In this document: positions 26,701-34,699 of the stretch, one piece after another
Position numbering within the stretch: position 1 is the first letter of the stretch
How the letters are laid out: each line of letters opens with the position of its first letter
Assembly (NCBI GenBank): GCA_963697695.1
Contig: OY969094.1
Span: 124,001-188,000 of the forward strand
DNA length: 64,000 nucleotides
Direction: 5' to 3'
Source: VRUE01 sp963697695
Lineage (GTDB): Bacteria > Actinomycetota > Thermoleophilia > Solirubrobacterales > 70-9
Notes under the pieces: model-generated
The model's database searches: none
The model's input: only the letters and a program-made list of their open reading frames with translations
What the model was told of the DNA's origin: nothing
Translations under genes and position numbers: made by a program

Positions 26701-29700
26701 AACCTGATCGCGATGCGTCCCGATGGCGACCTCAACGGCCTGCTCGGCCTGGCCCCGGCCGGGGGGACGCTCGGCAACGCCTACATCCGGGTCAACACGG
26801 GCGCCGGCCCGGGAGCGGGGATCGTCGGCCAGTCGATCCAGTTCCACGGAACCGCCGACCGCTACACGCTGGACGGGGCGCAGTCAGTCGCGACCCTTTA
26901 TGCGACCGCGAGCACCCAAACCCCGAACCCGGCCGTGACGCTGCGCGGCGTCGGCGCCAACGGCGGCCACGCCGCGGCCTTCACCTACGATCTCGCCCGC
27001 TCGATCGTGTACACCCGGCAGGGCAACCCCGCCTGGAACGGGCAGGAGCGCGACGGGCTCAACCCGATCCGCTCCAACGACCTCTTCTTCGGCGCCAAGG
27101 CCGGCGACGCGAAACCCGACTGGGTCGATTTCAACAAGATCGCGATCCCGCAGGCCGACGAGCAGCAGCGCCTGCTGACCAACCTGATCGGGGAGATGAA
27201 CCTCGACCGCAAGCCGCTGCCGCGCTTCTGGTTCCTGCCGCGCGACGAGAAGGCGGCGATCGTGATGAGCGGCGACGACCACGCCAACAACGGCACGCAG
27301 GGCCGCTTCGAACACTTCAGGACCCTCGACCCACCGGGCTGTGCGGTGGCCAAATGGGAGTGCGTGCGCGCGACCTCCTACATCTTCCCGGACACCCCGA
27401 TCACCGACAGCAAAGCCGGCCAGCTCGCCTCCGAAGGGTTCGAGATCGCCCTGCACGCCTGGACCGGCTGCGAAAACTGGGATGACCGGGAAGACCTCGA
27501 GGACCACTACACGGAGCAGCTGGAGAGCTTTGCCACGGAGTTCCCGAGCCTGCCGGCGCCGACGACCAACCGCACCCACTGCATCGTCTGGAGCGACTGG
27601 GCGACACAGCCGAAGGTCGAGCTCGAAAACGGGATGCGGCTCGACACCACCTACTACTACTGGCCGGCAGGGTGGGTCCAGGACCGGCCGGGGATGTTCA
27701 CCGGCTCGGGCATGCCGATGCGCTTCGCCGACCTCGACGGTTCGCTGATCGACGTCTACCAGGCGGCGACCCAGATGACCGACGAGTCGGGGCAGGCCTA
27801 CCCCTTCGCTTCCGATGCGCTGCTCGACAAGGCGCTGGGCCCGGAGGGGTACTACGGAGTCTTCACCGCCAACATCCACACCGACGAGGCCGAGGCGCCG
27901 GAAGCAGACGCGATCGTCGCCTCCGCCCAGGCGCGGAGCGTGCCGGTCGTCTCGGCACGCCAGATGCTGACCTGGCTCGACGGCCGCAACCAATCCTCCT
28001 TCGACTCGATTTCCTGGTCCGGCGACGAGCTCAGCTTCACGATCGATCCAGGGCCGGGGGCCACCGGCCTGCGCGCGATGGTGCCGACGACGTCGGCGGT
28101 GGGCTCGCTCGAGGCGATCGCCCGCGGCGGCACCCCCGTCACCACCACGAACCAGACGATCAAGGGGGTCGAGTACGCCTTCTTCGACGCCGTTGCGGGG
28201 GGCTATACCGCGACCTACGCGGACGAGTCCTTCCCCTTCGTCTCCAACCTGCAGGTCGCGCCGGGCGCGGGTGGCACGGCGACCGTCTCCTGGGACACCG
28301 ACGAGCCCGCCGACTCGCGGGTCGACTACGGGACCAGCCCAGAGGCCCTCAACCTCAACGTCGGCAAATCTGCGCTGGTCACCTCCCACAGCCTGCAGCT
28401 GTCCGGTCTCAATCCGGGCGCCACCTACTACTTCCGGGTCACCTCTGCCGACGGGCATGCCAACGCCACGACGAAGCCGAGCCCGCCGCTCGCTCCGCAG
28501 AGCTTCACGACGGTCCCGCCGCCGCCGACGCTGAGCTTGACCGTGCCGCCCTCGCCGGCGAACCAGAACTCGCCCAAAGTGGTGGGCTCGGCGAGCGCGG
28601 GCTCCACCGTTCGCATCTACACCAGCCCCGACTGCTCCGGCTCCGCCCTCGCCACCGCGCCGGCTGCGGAATTGGCGACGGGCATGACTGTCTCGGTCGC
28701 CGACAACTCGAGCACCAGCTTCCGTGCGACGGCCGCCACGGGCGCGGGCGCGTCATCCTGTTCGGCTCCGCTCGCGTACGTCGAGGACTCGAGCCCGCCG
28801 ACGACCCAGGTCGACTCTGGCCCGCCCGGGTTGACCAGCAGCACCGAAGCGACGTTCGCCTTCTCGGGCGCCGACCCGGGCGGATCCGGCATCTCCTTGC
28901 AGTGCCGCCTCGACTCGGTTTCCGAGGCCGCTTGGACCATCTGCGCCTCGTCCCAGAAATACACGGCGCTAGCCGAGGGCGTCCACAAATTCGATGCGCG
29001 GGCGATCGACAAAGCAGGCAACACGGATGCAACGCCTGCCACCTTCAGCTGGCAGATCGACCTCACGTCACCGACGGTGACGATCGATTCGCTCTCCAAA
29101 GCGCTGCTGAAGGCAGGGGAAAGCAGTGACGTCAGCTGGCATGCCGATGAGAGCGGCAACTTCCAGCTGAGAGTGGGGGGTGCCGATTGCGACACCGGCA
29201 CCGTCCTCGACTCCGGCCCCTACTCATCGGCTCCCGCTATCAAAGCCTCAAGCGTCGCCGCAGCCCAGCTAGAGGAGGGATCGAACACCCTGCGCCTCTG
29301 CCTCACCGACGGTGCCGGTAACCGCGGCCAGGCAACGACAAGCCTGGATAAGGACACCAAAGCCCCCGAGACCCAGATCACAGCCGGCCCGGCTGCCTTG
29401 GTCAAAGCAACCACCGCCTCCTTCTCCTTCTCGGGAGACGACACCGGCTCAGGCGTCGCCGCCTTCGAGTGCCGTAGGGACTCGATAGAAGCTTCGGCCT
29501 GGCAGGCCTGCATCTCGACCCACGTCTACAACGAATTGGATGAGGGCGCCCACAAATTCGAAGTGCGGGCGATCGACAAAGCGGGGAATGTCGACGGGAC
29601 GTCCGCAGTGCACACATGGCAGGTCGATCTGACCCCGCCGGCGGTCTCGGTCAACTCCGGCCCCACAGGAATCACCAATGACTCGACGCCTACCTTCACC

Positions 29701-32316
29701 TTCGGTTCCGAGACAGGAGCAACCTTCGAGTGCTCGATAGACACCGGCACCGCAGTTTTTGGGCCCTGCTCTGGAGCCGGAACACATACGCCGGGCTCGC
29801 CGCTGCCCGACGGCTCACGCACCTTCCGCGTCAGGGCGACCGATCAGGCCGGCAACCAGGCTGTCGCTACGCACGGCTTCCAGGTGGATACCACGGCGCC
29901 ACAGGCCCCGGAGCTCAGTGCCACTGTGCCGCCATCGCCGGCCAACGACAACTTGCCGGAGATCTTCGGCTCGGCCCCCGCCGGCACCACCATCCGTCTC
30001 TACTCCGGAGCAGATTGCTCCGGTTCCCCGCTGGCCACAGTCCCGGCGGCCCAGCTCGAAACCGGAATCACAGTCACCGTGGCCGACAACTCGACCACCT
30101 CATTCCGGGTGACCGCCACCACGACAGCGGAAAACACTTCGGAGTGCTCTGAGGCGCTTTCTTATCTCGAGGATTCGGCTTCCCCCAACACCGAAATCAA
30201 GGCAAGCCCGGCGGCGCTGGTCAATGTGACAAACGCCGGCTTCTCCTTCACGGGAGACGACACCGGCGGCTCCGGTGTCGCTTTCTTCGAGTGCCGCCAT
30301 GACTCAACGGAAGTCTCCGCCTGGAAACCGTGCACCTCAGCGCAGGAATACACGGCCCTGGCCGAGGGCAGTCACGAATTTGAAGCCAGGGCCATCGACC
30401 AGGCCGGGAATGTGGATGGGAGCCCGGCCGCTCACAGCTGGCAGATCGACATTGCGCCACCCACGGTTTCGATCGATTCCGGTCCCACAGGCCCGACCAA
30501 CAATCCCAGCCCAATCTTCACCTTCGGCTCGGAGGCAGGAGCCGGCTTCGAGTGCTCGATTGACGCTGGAACGGCCTCCTTTGGCCCCTGCTCTGAGGCC
30601 GGCTCCCACACGCCGGCTTCGCCGCTATCCGATGGATCCCGGACCTTCCGGGTCAGAGCTACCGACCAGGCCGGCAACCAGGCGGTTGCGACACGCAGCT
30701 TCCAGGTCGACACCGCTGCGCCTCCGGGACCGGAGCTAGCCGCCACGATCCCGGACTCCCCGGCCAACGACAACTCACCGGAGATCCTCGGCTCCGCGCC
30801 GGCCGCAACAACGATCCGCCTCTACTCAGGCGCAGATTGCTCTGGCTCACCGGTTGCCACGGTTCCAGTAGCCCAGTTGGAAGCGGGGATCACGGTCGCT
30901 GTCCCGGACAACTCAACGACTTCCTTCCGCGCAATTGCCATCACAGCGGCAGAAAACATCTCTGGCTGCTCCGAGGAGCTCGTCTACGTCGAGGACTCGG
31001 CCGCCCCCAACACCCAAGTCATCTCCCAGCCCCAGGCTCTCACCAACTCAACCTCTGCCTCCTTCTCCTTCACCGGCGATGACGCCGACGGCTCCGGCGT
31101 GACCTCGTTCGAGTGCCGCCGCGACGCTGCACCGGATGGGCCGTGGCAGCCCTGCGGCTCTCCCCGTGCGTACACCGGGCTCTCTGTGGGCTCGCACGTC
31201 TTCGAGGTACGCGCTGTCGATGCCGCCGGCAACGCCGACGAGAGCCCAGCATCGTTCGCCTGGGAGATCGACTCCAACGTGCCGGAATCTCCCCAGCTCG
31301 CCGCCACGACCCCGACCTCGCCGGCCAACGACAACTCGCCCGAGATCGTCGGCTCCGCTCCCGCCGGCACCACCATCCGCCTCTACTCGGGCGCCGATTG
31401 CTCCGGCTCTCCACTGACCATGGTTCCCGTCACCCAGCTGGAGGTGGGGATCGCGGTCACCGTGGCCGACAACTCGACGACGTCCTTCCGCGCCACGGCG
31501 ACCACGCCGGCCGACAACACCTCCGACTGTTCGCAGCCGCTCGTCTACGTCGAGGATTCGGCTGCGCCCGGCACCACTCTCGATCCCAGCCCCGCTTCAC
31601 CGACCGGGAGCACAACCGCCGGCTTCGCCTTCCATGGAGACGACACCGGCGGCTCCGGCGTCGCTTCCTTCGAGTGCCGACTCGACTCGACCGAGCCCGC
31701 AGCCTGGGAGGCCTGCACTTCGCCCAGGTCCTATGCCGGGCTCTCCGAGGGCCCCCACAGCTTTGAAGTCCGCGCCGTCGACGCAGCCGGCAACACGGAT
31801 GAGAGCCCAGCCTCTTCTCAATGGACCACCGACACGACCGTGCCGCCGACCGGGGGAGACCCCAAAACGACGCCACCCGAGACCATTCCGAACCAGCCTG
31901 CCTCCGACGCCGCCCGCTTCCTGCGGGTCAGGCACAACGCCAGGAACGGGATGGCATTCCTCGTCTTCCGCCTCCCCGGCCCGGGCCGGCTCTCCCTGCG
32001 CGCGGAGGCCCCCGAGGCATTCGCCAGCAAAGCGAAGAGGGTTCGGAACACACCTCGACTTCGACGGCTGAAGCTGCTGCAGGCAAGCATCAAGCCTGCA
32101 AGCTTCAGCGTCACGCAAGCCGGGCAGGTCGATATTCCGATTCAGCTCACGCCGTCCGGCAAGAAACTGCTGCAAAGAGAGCGAACGCTGAAAGTCAAGC
32201 TGATCATCCCGTACAAGGCGGCGAGTGGACCGTCGACGACCTGGAAGATCACCGTGACGTTGCGCAAGGACGACGCCGCCCTGGGCAAGAGAAAGCGCCC
32301 GCCGCGCAAGCTGTGA
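23710..32316 (+). CDS. Giant secreted multidomain protein (2,868 aa): DMFase-like domain, DUF4082, deacetylase-like domain, FnIII and Ig-like repeats
   Basis: A signal peptide (about 1-29) starts from GTG. Domains in order: an N,N-dimethylformamidase beta-subunit-like domain (about 35-525; IYRMGYYGGDGARKV, FLSVGHDEYWS, FFSGNEVFW); an Ig-like domain; a DUF4082 domain (about 637-795; SGYVTALRFYKTSGNTGTH); an SbsA-type Ig domain (about 800-910); and a polyproline linker. A large region (about 925-1500) follows, with a glutamine-amidotransferase-like fold and AAIVMSGDDHANN resembling a polysaccharide deacetylase. Then come an FnIII domain, roughly ten Ig-like modules (about 1605-2710) and a basic C-terminal beta-sandwich. 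It is probably a cell-surface glycan-acting or adhesive protein. DMFase homology does not mean it acts on dimethylformamide. Confidence 0.85.
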   Translation: MVANLRAGAVILALCLLGGPALLAESAVAGPCDPPVKPIACENAKAGDPSSEWDVSGGGDSDIQGFATDISVDQGQTVRFKVDTPSDDYRLDIYRMGYYGGDGARKVATVQPSAGLPQSQPPCDEEASTGLIDCGKWKESASWAVPAGAVSGIYFAKLVREDAGSGGSHVMFVVRDDDGKSDLLFQTSDSTWQAYNRYGGKSLYTGGPGTNPGRAYAVSYNRPLTVRGPVPEDSPFNAEYPMVRWLERNGYEVSYTTDVDSDRRGAEILEHKAFLSVGHDEYWSAQQRTNVEAARAAGVNLAFFSGNEVFWKTRWRNSIDGTGTPYRTLVSYKETHANAKIDPLPNVWTGTWRDPRFSPPADGGRPENALTGTAFAVNAGTTEIQVPAEDGRMRLWRDTTVAELAPGQVATLGEDTLGYEWDEAPADEFRPPGLIHLSTRTANVSQKLLDYGSNYGSGPVTHHLTLYRATGGALVFGAGTIQWSWGLDGVHDRGSTSPDSRMQQATANLLADMGAQPATLQAGLVPPVQTSDKEAPTATIATPADGADAEVDQPMTIGGTAADAGGEGGGGGVVGGVEVSVDGGATWRPAEGRESWTYSWTPEDTGEATILARAIDDSGNVQAPGDEAEVEVVERACPCTIWDSSFVGSQDSDKAAIEVGVKFRADTSGYVTALRFYKTSGNTGTHVGRLWTASGTQLAVATFSGEAATGWQQVLLDEPVPIDAGATYVASYHAPNGRYASVPGYFSVVGADNPPLHAPADGVDGPNGIYRYGSAGSLFSAGGPNTFNSENYLVDVVFEDELVPDTTPPTITSRSPVAGATEVSADISPSATFDEQIDPTTIDSARVELRDPSNAPIAGSVGYDPVQRRVTFDPSASLQLNTTYVIKIKGGSTGVADMAGNHPASDSTWSFTTAPPPPPPPDEGPGGPILVIANMSNPFSRYYSEILQAEGLNEYTVTDIANVTPALLSSRDVAILGEGALSAAQATTLSNWVQGGGNLIAMRPDGDLNGLLGLAPAGGTLGNAYIRVNTGAGPGAGIVGQSIQFHGTADRYTLDGAQSVATLYATASTQTPNPAVTLRGVGANGGHAAAFTYDLARSIVYTRQGNPAWNGQERDGLNPIRSNDLFFGAKAGDAKPDWVDFNKIAIPQADEQQRLLTNLIGEMNLDRKPLPRFWFLPRDEKAAIVMSGDDHANNGTQGRFEHFRTLDPPGCAVAKWECVRATSYIFPDTPITDSKAGQLASEGFEIALHAWTGCENWDDREDLEDHYTEQLESFATEFPSLPAPTTNRTHCIVWSDWATQPKVELENGMRLDTTYYYWPAGWVQDRPGMFTGSGMPMRFADLDGSLIDVYQAATQMTDESGQAYPFASDALLDKALGPEGYYGVFTANIHTDEAEAPEADAIVASAQARSVPVVSARQMLTWLDGRNQSSFDSISWSGDELSFTIDPGPGATGLRAMVPTTSAVGSLEAIARGGTPVTTTNQTIKGVEYAFFDAVAGGYTATYADESFPFVSNLQVAPGAGGTATVSWDTDEPADSRVDYGTSPEALNLNVGKSALVTSHSLQLSGLNPGATYYFRVTSADGHANATTKPSPPLAPQSFTTVPPPPTLSLTVPPSPANQNSPKVVGSASAGSTVRIYTSPDCSGSALATAPAAELATGMTVSVADNSSTSFRATAATGAGASSCSAPLAYVEDSSPPTTQVDSGPPGLTSSTEATFAFSGADPGGSGISLQCRLDSVSEAAWTICASSQKYTALAEGVHKFDARAIDKAGNTDATPATFSWQIDLTSPTVTIDSLSKALLKAGESSDVSWHADESGNFQLRVGGADCDTGTVLDSGPYSSAPAIKASSVAAAQLEEGSNTLRLCLTDGAGNRGQATTSLDKDTKAPETQITAGPAALVKATTASFSFSGDDTGSGVAAFECRRDSIEASAWQACISTHVYNELDEGAHKFEVRAIDKAGNVDGTSAVHTWQVDLTPPAVSVNSGPTGITNDSTPTFTFGSETGATFECSIDTGTAVFGPCSGAGTHTPGSPLPDGSRTFRVRATDQAGNQAVATHGFQVDTTAPQAPELSATVPPSPANDNLPEIFGSAPAGTTIRLYSGADCSGSPLATVPAAQLETGITVTVADNSTTSFRVTATTTAENTSECSEALSYLEDSASPNTEIKASPAALVNVTNAGFSFTGDDTGGSGVAFFECRHDSTEVSAWKPCTSAQEYTALAEGSHEFEARAIDQAGNVDGSPAAHSWQIDIAPPTVSIDSGPTGPTNNPSPIFTFGSEAGAGFECSIDAGTASFGPCSEAGSHTPASPLSDGSRTFRVRATDQAGNQAVATRSFQVDTAAPPGPELAATIPDSPANDNSPEILGSAPAATTIRLYSGADCSGSPVATVPVAQLEAGITVAVPDNSTTSFRAIAITAAENISGCSEELVYVEDSAAPNTQVISQPQALTNSTSASFSFTGDDADGSGVTSFECRRDAAPDGPWQPCGSPRAYTGLSVGSHVFEVRAVDAAGNADESPASFAWEIDSNVPESPQLAATTPTSPANDNSPEIVGSAPAGTTIRLYSGADCSGSPLTMVPVTQLEVGIAVTVADNSTTSFRATATTPADNTSDCSQPLVYVEDSAAPGTTLDPSPASPTGSTTAGFAFHGDDTGGSGVASFECRLDSTEPAAWEACTSPRSYAGLSEGPHSFEVRAVDAAGNTDESPASSQWTTDTTVPPTGGDPKTTPPETIPNQPASDAARFLRVRHNARNGMAFLVFRLPGPGRLSLRAEAPEAFASKAKRVRNTPRLRRLKLLQASIKPASFSVTQAGQVDIPIQLTPSGKKLLQRERTLKVKLIIPYKAASGPSTTWKITVTLRKDDAALGKRKRPPRKL
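28530..31840 (+). repeat. Array of alternating Ig-like module repeats within the giant gene
   Basis: Three module types alternate: A (SPANDNSPEI...RLYSGADCSG...DNSTTSFRATA), B (SFTGDDTGGSGVAFFECR...AGNVDGSPA) and C (FECSIDTGTA...FRVRATDQAGN). The order is roughly A-B-X-B-C-A-B-C-A-B-A-B, where X is a divergent module. The same A-module point falls at about 28618, 30001, 30823 and 31384. The last spacings are 822 nt (A+B+C) and 561 nt (A+B), so whole-module duplication is visible at DNA level. Confidence 0.8.
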
Positions 32317-32339
32317 CATCCCCGAACCGTTCCTTGCAT

Positions 32340-33017
32340 ATGGCTGTCATGACTACTTCTGCAGAACCTGCGTCAGAGACGCGGGTACGAGTGATCGCGA
32401 GCGCCACGGATTCCGCGCTGCGCCGCCGCATTGCCCTCGCCCTCTCGGAACAGGGCCTCGGCCTTGCGCGGCAGGTCGATGACCCGAGTGAGCTTCTCCA
32501 CCTCGAAACAGGTACCGACACGATCGTCGTTCTCGCCTGCAACGTCGACGTCGCCAAGGAGATGGCGATGCTGCGGCGGCTGCACCGTGAGCTCCCTGCA
32601 CCCTCCGTGGTCGCGATTTCATCGCCGACCACCGGGACCGGTGTCCGGCGGGCTTTGGAGGCGGGGGCCGATGCGGTGGTCTTCGAGCCCGAGCTCGAGT
32701 CGACGCTCGCGGTCGCGGTCAGCGCCGTGGCCAGTGGGCAGTCGGTGGTCCCGCGAAACGTTCGCGCCAGCGTCGAGCGACCGGCTCTCTCCCACCGCGA
32801 GCGCCAAGTTCTCGCCTTCGTCTCGCGCGGTCTGACCAACGCTCAGATCGCCGAGCAGCTCTTCCTCTCGGAGAGCACGATCAAGAGTCATCTCTCCTCG
32901 GTCTTCTCGAAGCTCGGTGTCCGCTCCCGGCGCGAGGCGGCGACGCTCTTTCGCGACCTCGAGCGCTCGAACGGAACCCCGCTGGAGCCGGCCACCAATG
33001 GAGCAGCACCCGCATGA
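32340..33017 (+). CDS. LuxR/NarL-type transcriptional regulator with degenerate receiver domain
   Basis: The 225-residue product has an N-terminal receiver-like fold (about 15-130) and a C-terminal LuxR helix-turn-helix (SHRERQVLAFVSRGLTNAQI, then SESTIKSHLSSVFSKLGV). The receiver lacks the usual acidic pair near the first strand (VIASATDS). The phospho-acceptor position reads VVLACNVD instead of an aspartate, and the conserved lysine is replaced (DAVVFEPE). It is therefore unlikely to be phosphorylated in the standard way. Its stop overlaps the start of the second sugar aminotransferase (ATGA), tying it to the polysaccharide genes. A second in-frame ATG at 32349 is also possible. Confidence 0.85.
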   Translation: MAVMTTSAEPASETRVRVIASATDSALRRRIALALSEQGLGLARQVDDPSELLHLETGTDTIVVLACNVDVAKEMAMLRRLHRELPAPSVVAISSPTTGTGVRRALEAGADAVVFEPELESTLAVAVSAVASGQSVVPRNVRASVERPALSHRERQVLAFVSRGLTNAQIAEQLFLSESTIKSHLSSVFSKLGVRSRREAATLFRDLERSNGTPLEPATNGAAPA

Positions 33018-34156
33018 GCGCCATCGACGTCAGCGCATCGGGGGTCGGCGCCGAGGAGCGCGTGCCCTTCGTCCGCCTCGACAGCGCGCATCCGGAGCTC
33101 TTCGCCGAGCTGATGCAGGTGACCGAGCGGGTCGCCCGCGACTCCGCCTTCACCCTCGGCTCAGAGGTCGAGGGCTTCGAGCGAGACTTCGCCGCCTTCT
33201 GCGGGACCGAGCACGCGATCGGCGTCTCCTCCGGGACCAAGGCGCTGGAGCTGGCCCTGCGCGGCCTCGAGATCGGTCCCGGAGACGAGGTGATCGTCCC
33301 CACCAACAGCTTCATCGCAACCGCCGAGGCGGTCACTGCCGTCGGCGCCACCGTACGCCTGGTCGACGTCGATCCCGAGACGGCGCTGATCACCGCTTCG
33401 ATCGCCGAGGCGGCGCTGACCCCACAGACCCGCTGCGTGATCCCCGTACACCTCTATGGCCGCACCGTCGAGATGGATCCGCTGCTCGAGCTCTGTGGCG
33501 AGCGCGGCATCGCGGTGGTCGAGGACGCCTGCCAGGCCCATGGCGCCCTCTACCGCGGCAAGCCGGTCGGATCGCTTGGCGATGCCGGCTGCTTCAGCTT
33601 CTACCCGACCAAGAACCTCGGCGGCTGGGGCGACGGCGGCGCGCTCGTCACCGGCGACGCGTCCCTGGCGGAGCGGATCGCCCTGCTGCGCTCCCACGGT
33701 GAGGCGCCCCGCCATCATCACCAGCTCGCAGCCGGAACCGATCGGCTGGACGCGCTGCAGGCCGCAATCCTCGACGTCAAGCTCCGCCACCTTCCGGAAT
33801 GGAACGATCGCCGCCGTGAGGCCGGACGAGTCCTGCGCTCCTCGCTGGCCGGGTCCGGCATCGCTCTGCCGGCGACCACGTCAGCGGAGGAGGACCACGT
33901 CTTCCACCTCTTCGTCGTCCGCACCCCCGAACGGGACGCGCTGCGCACTCATCTCGATGCTCGCGGAGTCGCGAGCGCGATCCACTACCCGACGCCGATC
34001 CACCTGCAGCCTGCCTACGCGGATACCGGCCTCGAACCCGGCGACCTGCCTGTCGCGGAGCGGCTCGCCGCGGAAAGCTGCTCGCTGCCGATCTTTCCCG
34101 CGATCGAGGACCGGCAGATCGCGCAGATCTCCGGCGCCGTCCTCGACTTCGCCTAG
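33014..34156 (+). CDS. DegT/DnrJ/EryC1/StrS family sugar aminotransferase (FdtB/WbpE-like)
   Basis: The 380-residue product has VPFVRLDSAHPEL at the N-terminus, VSSGTKALELALRGL (phosphate binding), GIAVVEDACQAHGALYRG (PLP aspartate), and the Schiff-base lysine in CFSFYPTKNLGGWGDGG. It makes 3- or 4-amino sugars on a nucleotide carrier. SFYPTKNLG and IHYPTPIHLQPAY are typical of FdtB/WbpE-type 3-aminotransferases. An acyltransferase follows nine bases later, a usual partner that N-acylates the new amino group. It is coupled to the regulator gene by ATGA. Confidence 0.91.
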   Translation: MSAIDVSASGVGAEERVPFVRLDSAHPELFAELMQVTERVARDSAFTLGSEVEGFERDFAAFCGTEHAIGVSSGTKALELALRGLEIGPGDEVIVPTNSFIATAEAVTAVGATVRLVDVDPETALITASIAEAALTPQTRCVIPVHLYGRTVEMDPLLELCGERGIAVVEDACQAHGALYRGKPVGSLGDAGCFSFYPTKNLGGWGDGGALVTGDASLAERIALLRSHGEAPRHHHQLAAGTDRLDALQAAILDVKLRHLPEWNDRRREAGRVLRSSLAGSGIALPATTSAEEDHVFHLFVVRTPERDALRTHLDARGVASAIHYPTPIHLQPAYADTGLEPGDLPVAERLAAESCSLPIFPAIEDRQIAQISGAVLDFA

Positions 34157-34165
34157 CGCCTGGAA

Positions 34166-34693
34166 ATGTCCGAGGCGAGGACCCAGCTTCCAGATCGCGT
34201 CAACCCGGCGGGGGGACCCGCAAACGAGGCGCAAAATCGTGAGATCAACGATGTCCTCTTCGGCGAGGACGTCGTCGTCCGGCCCTTCACCAACCTGTAC
34301 GGCTGCAAGATCGGGTCGCACAGTCAGATCGGCACCTTCGTCGAGATTCAGCGGGGCGCTGAGATCGGCGCGGCCTGCAAGATCCAGAGTCACAGCTTCA
34401 TCTGCGAGGGGGTCCGTATCGAAGACGAGGTCTTCGTCGGCCACAGCGTGACCTTCGTCAACGACAAGTTCCCGAGGGCCACCAACGAGGCGGGCACGCT
34501 CCAGACGCAGTCCGACTGGGAGCTCCTGGAGACGATCGTCGAGCGTGGCGCTTCGATCGGCTCAGGGGCGACGATCCTCGGCGGTGTCCGGATCGGCCAC
34601 GGCGCAGTCGTGGGTGCCGGCGCAGTCGTCACCAGGGACGTGGACCCCGAAGCCACCGTCGCGGGGAACCCTGCCAGGCCCCTGCTCAGGTGA
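34166..34693 (+). CDS. Left-handed beta-helix acyltransferase (WbpD/FdtC-like)
   Basis: The 175-residue protein consists mostly of hexapeptide repeats (VVRPFTNLYGCKIGSHSQIG, then GATILGGVRIGHGAVVGAG) and ends with VAGNPARPLLR, the usual acetyl-CoA enzyme C-terminus. The insert HSVTFVNDKFPRA is characteristic of WbpD-like N-acetyltransferases acting on 3-amino sugar nucleotides. It follows the DegT aminotransferase and probably finishes the same 3-acylamido sugar. It is convergent with the lipid kinase gene, six bases apart. Confidence 0.88.
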   Translation: MSEARTQLPDRVNPAGGPANEAQNREINDVLFGEDVVVRPFTNLYGCKIGSHSQIGTFVEIQRGAEIGAACKIQSHSFICEGVRIEDEVFVGHSVTFVNDKFPRATNEAGTLQTQSDWELLETIVERGASIGSGATILGGVRIGHGAVVGAGAVVTRDVDPEATVAGNPARPLLR

Positions 34694-34699
34694 GGGTTC

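Noticed and set aside
24091..28458. Two very long minus-strand frames (918 and 524 codons) opposite the giant gene
   Set aside because: The plus strand has a signal peptide and ordered domains; the minus translations are compositionally biased and have no family features.
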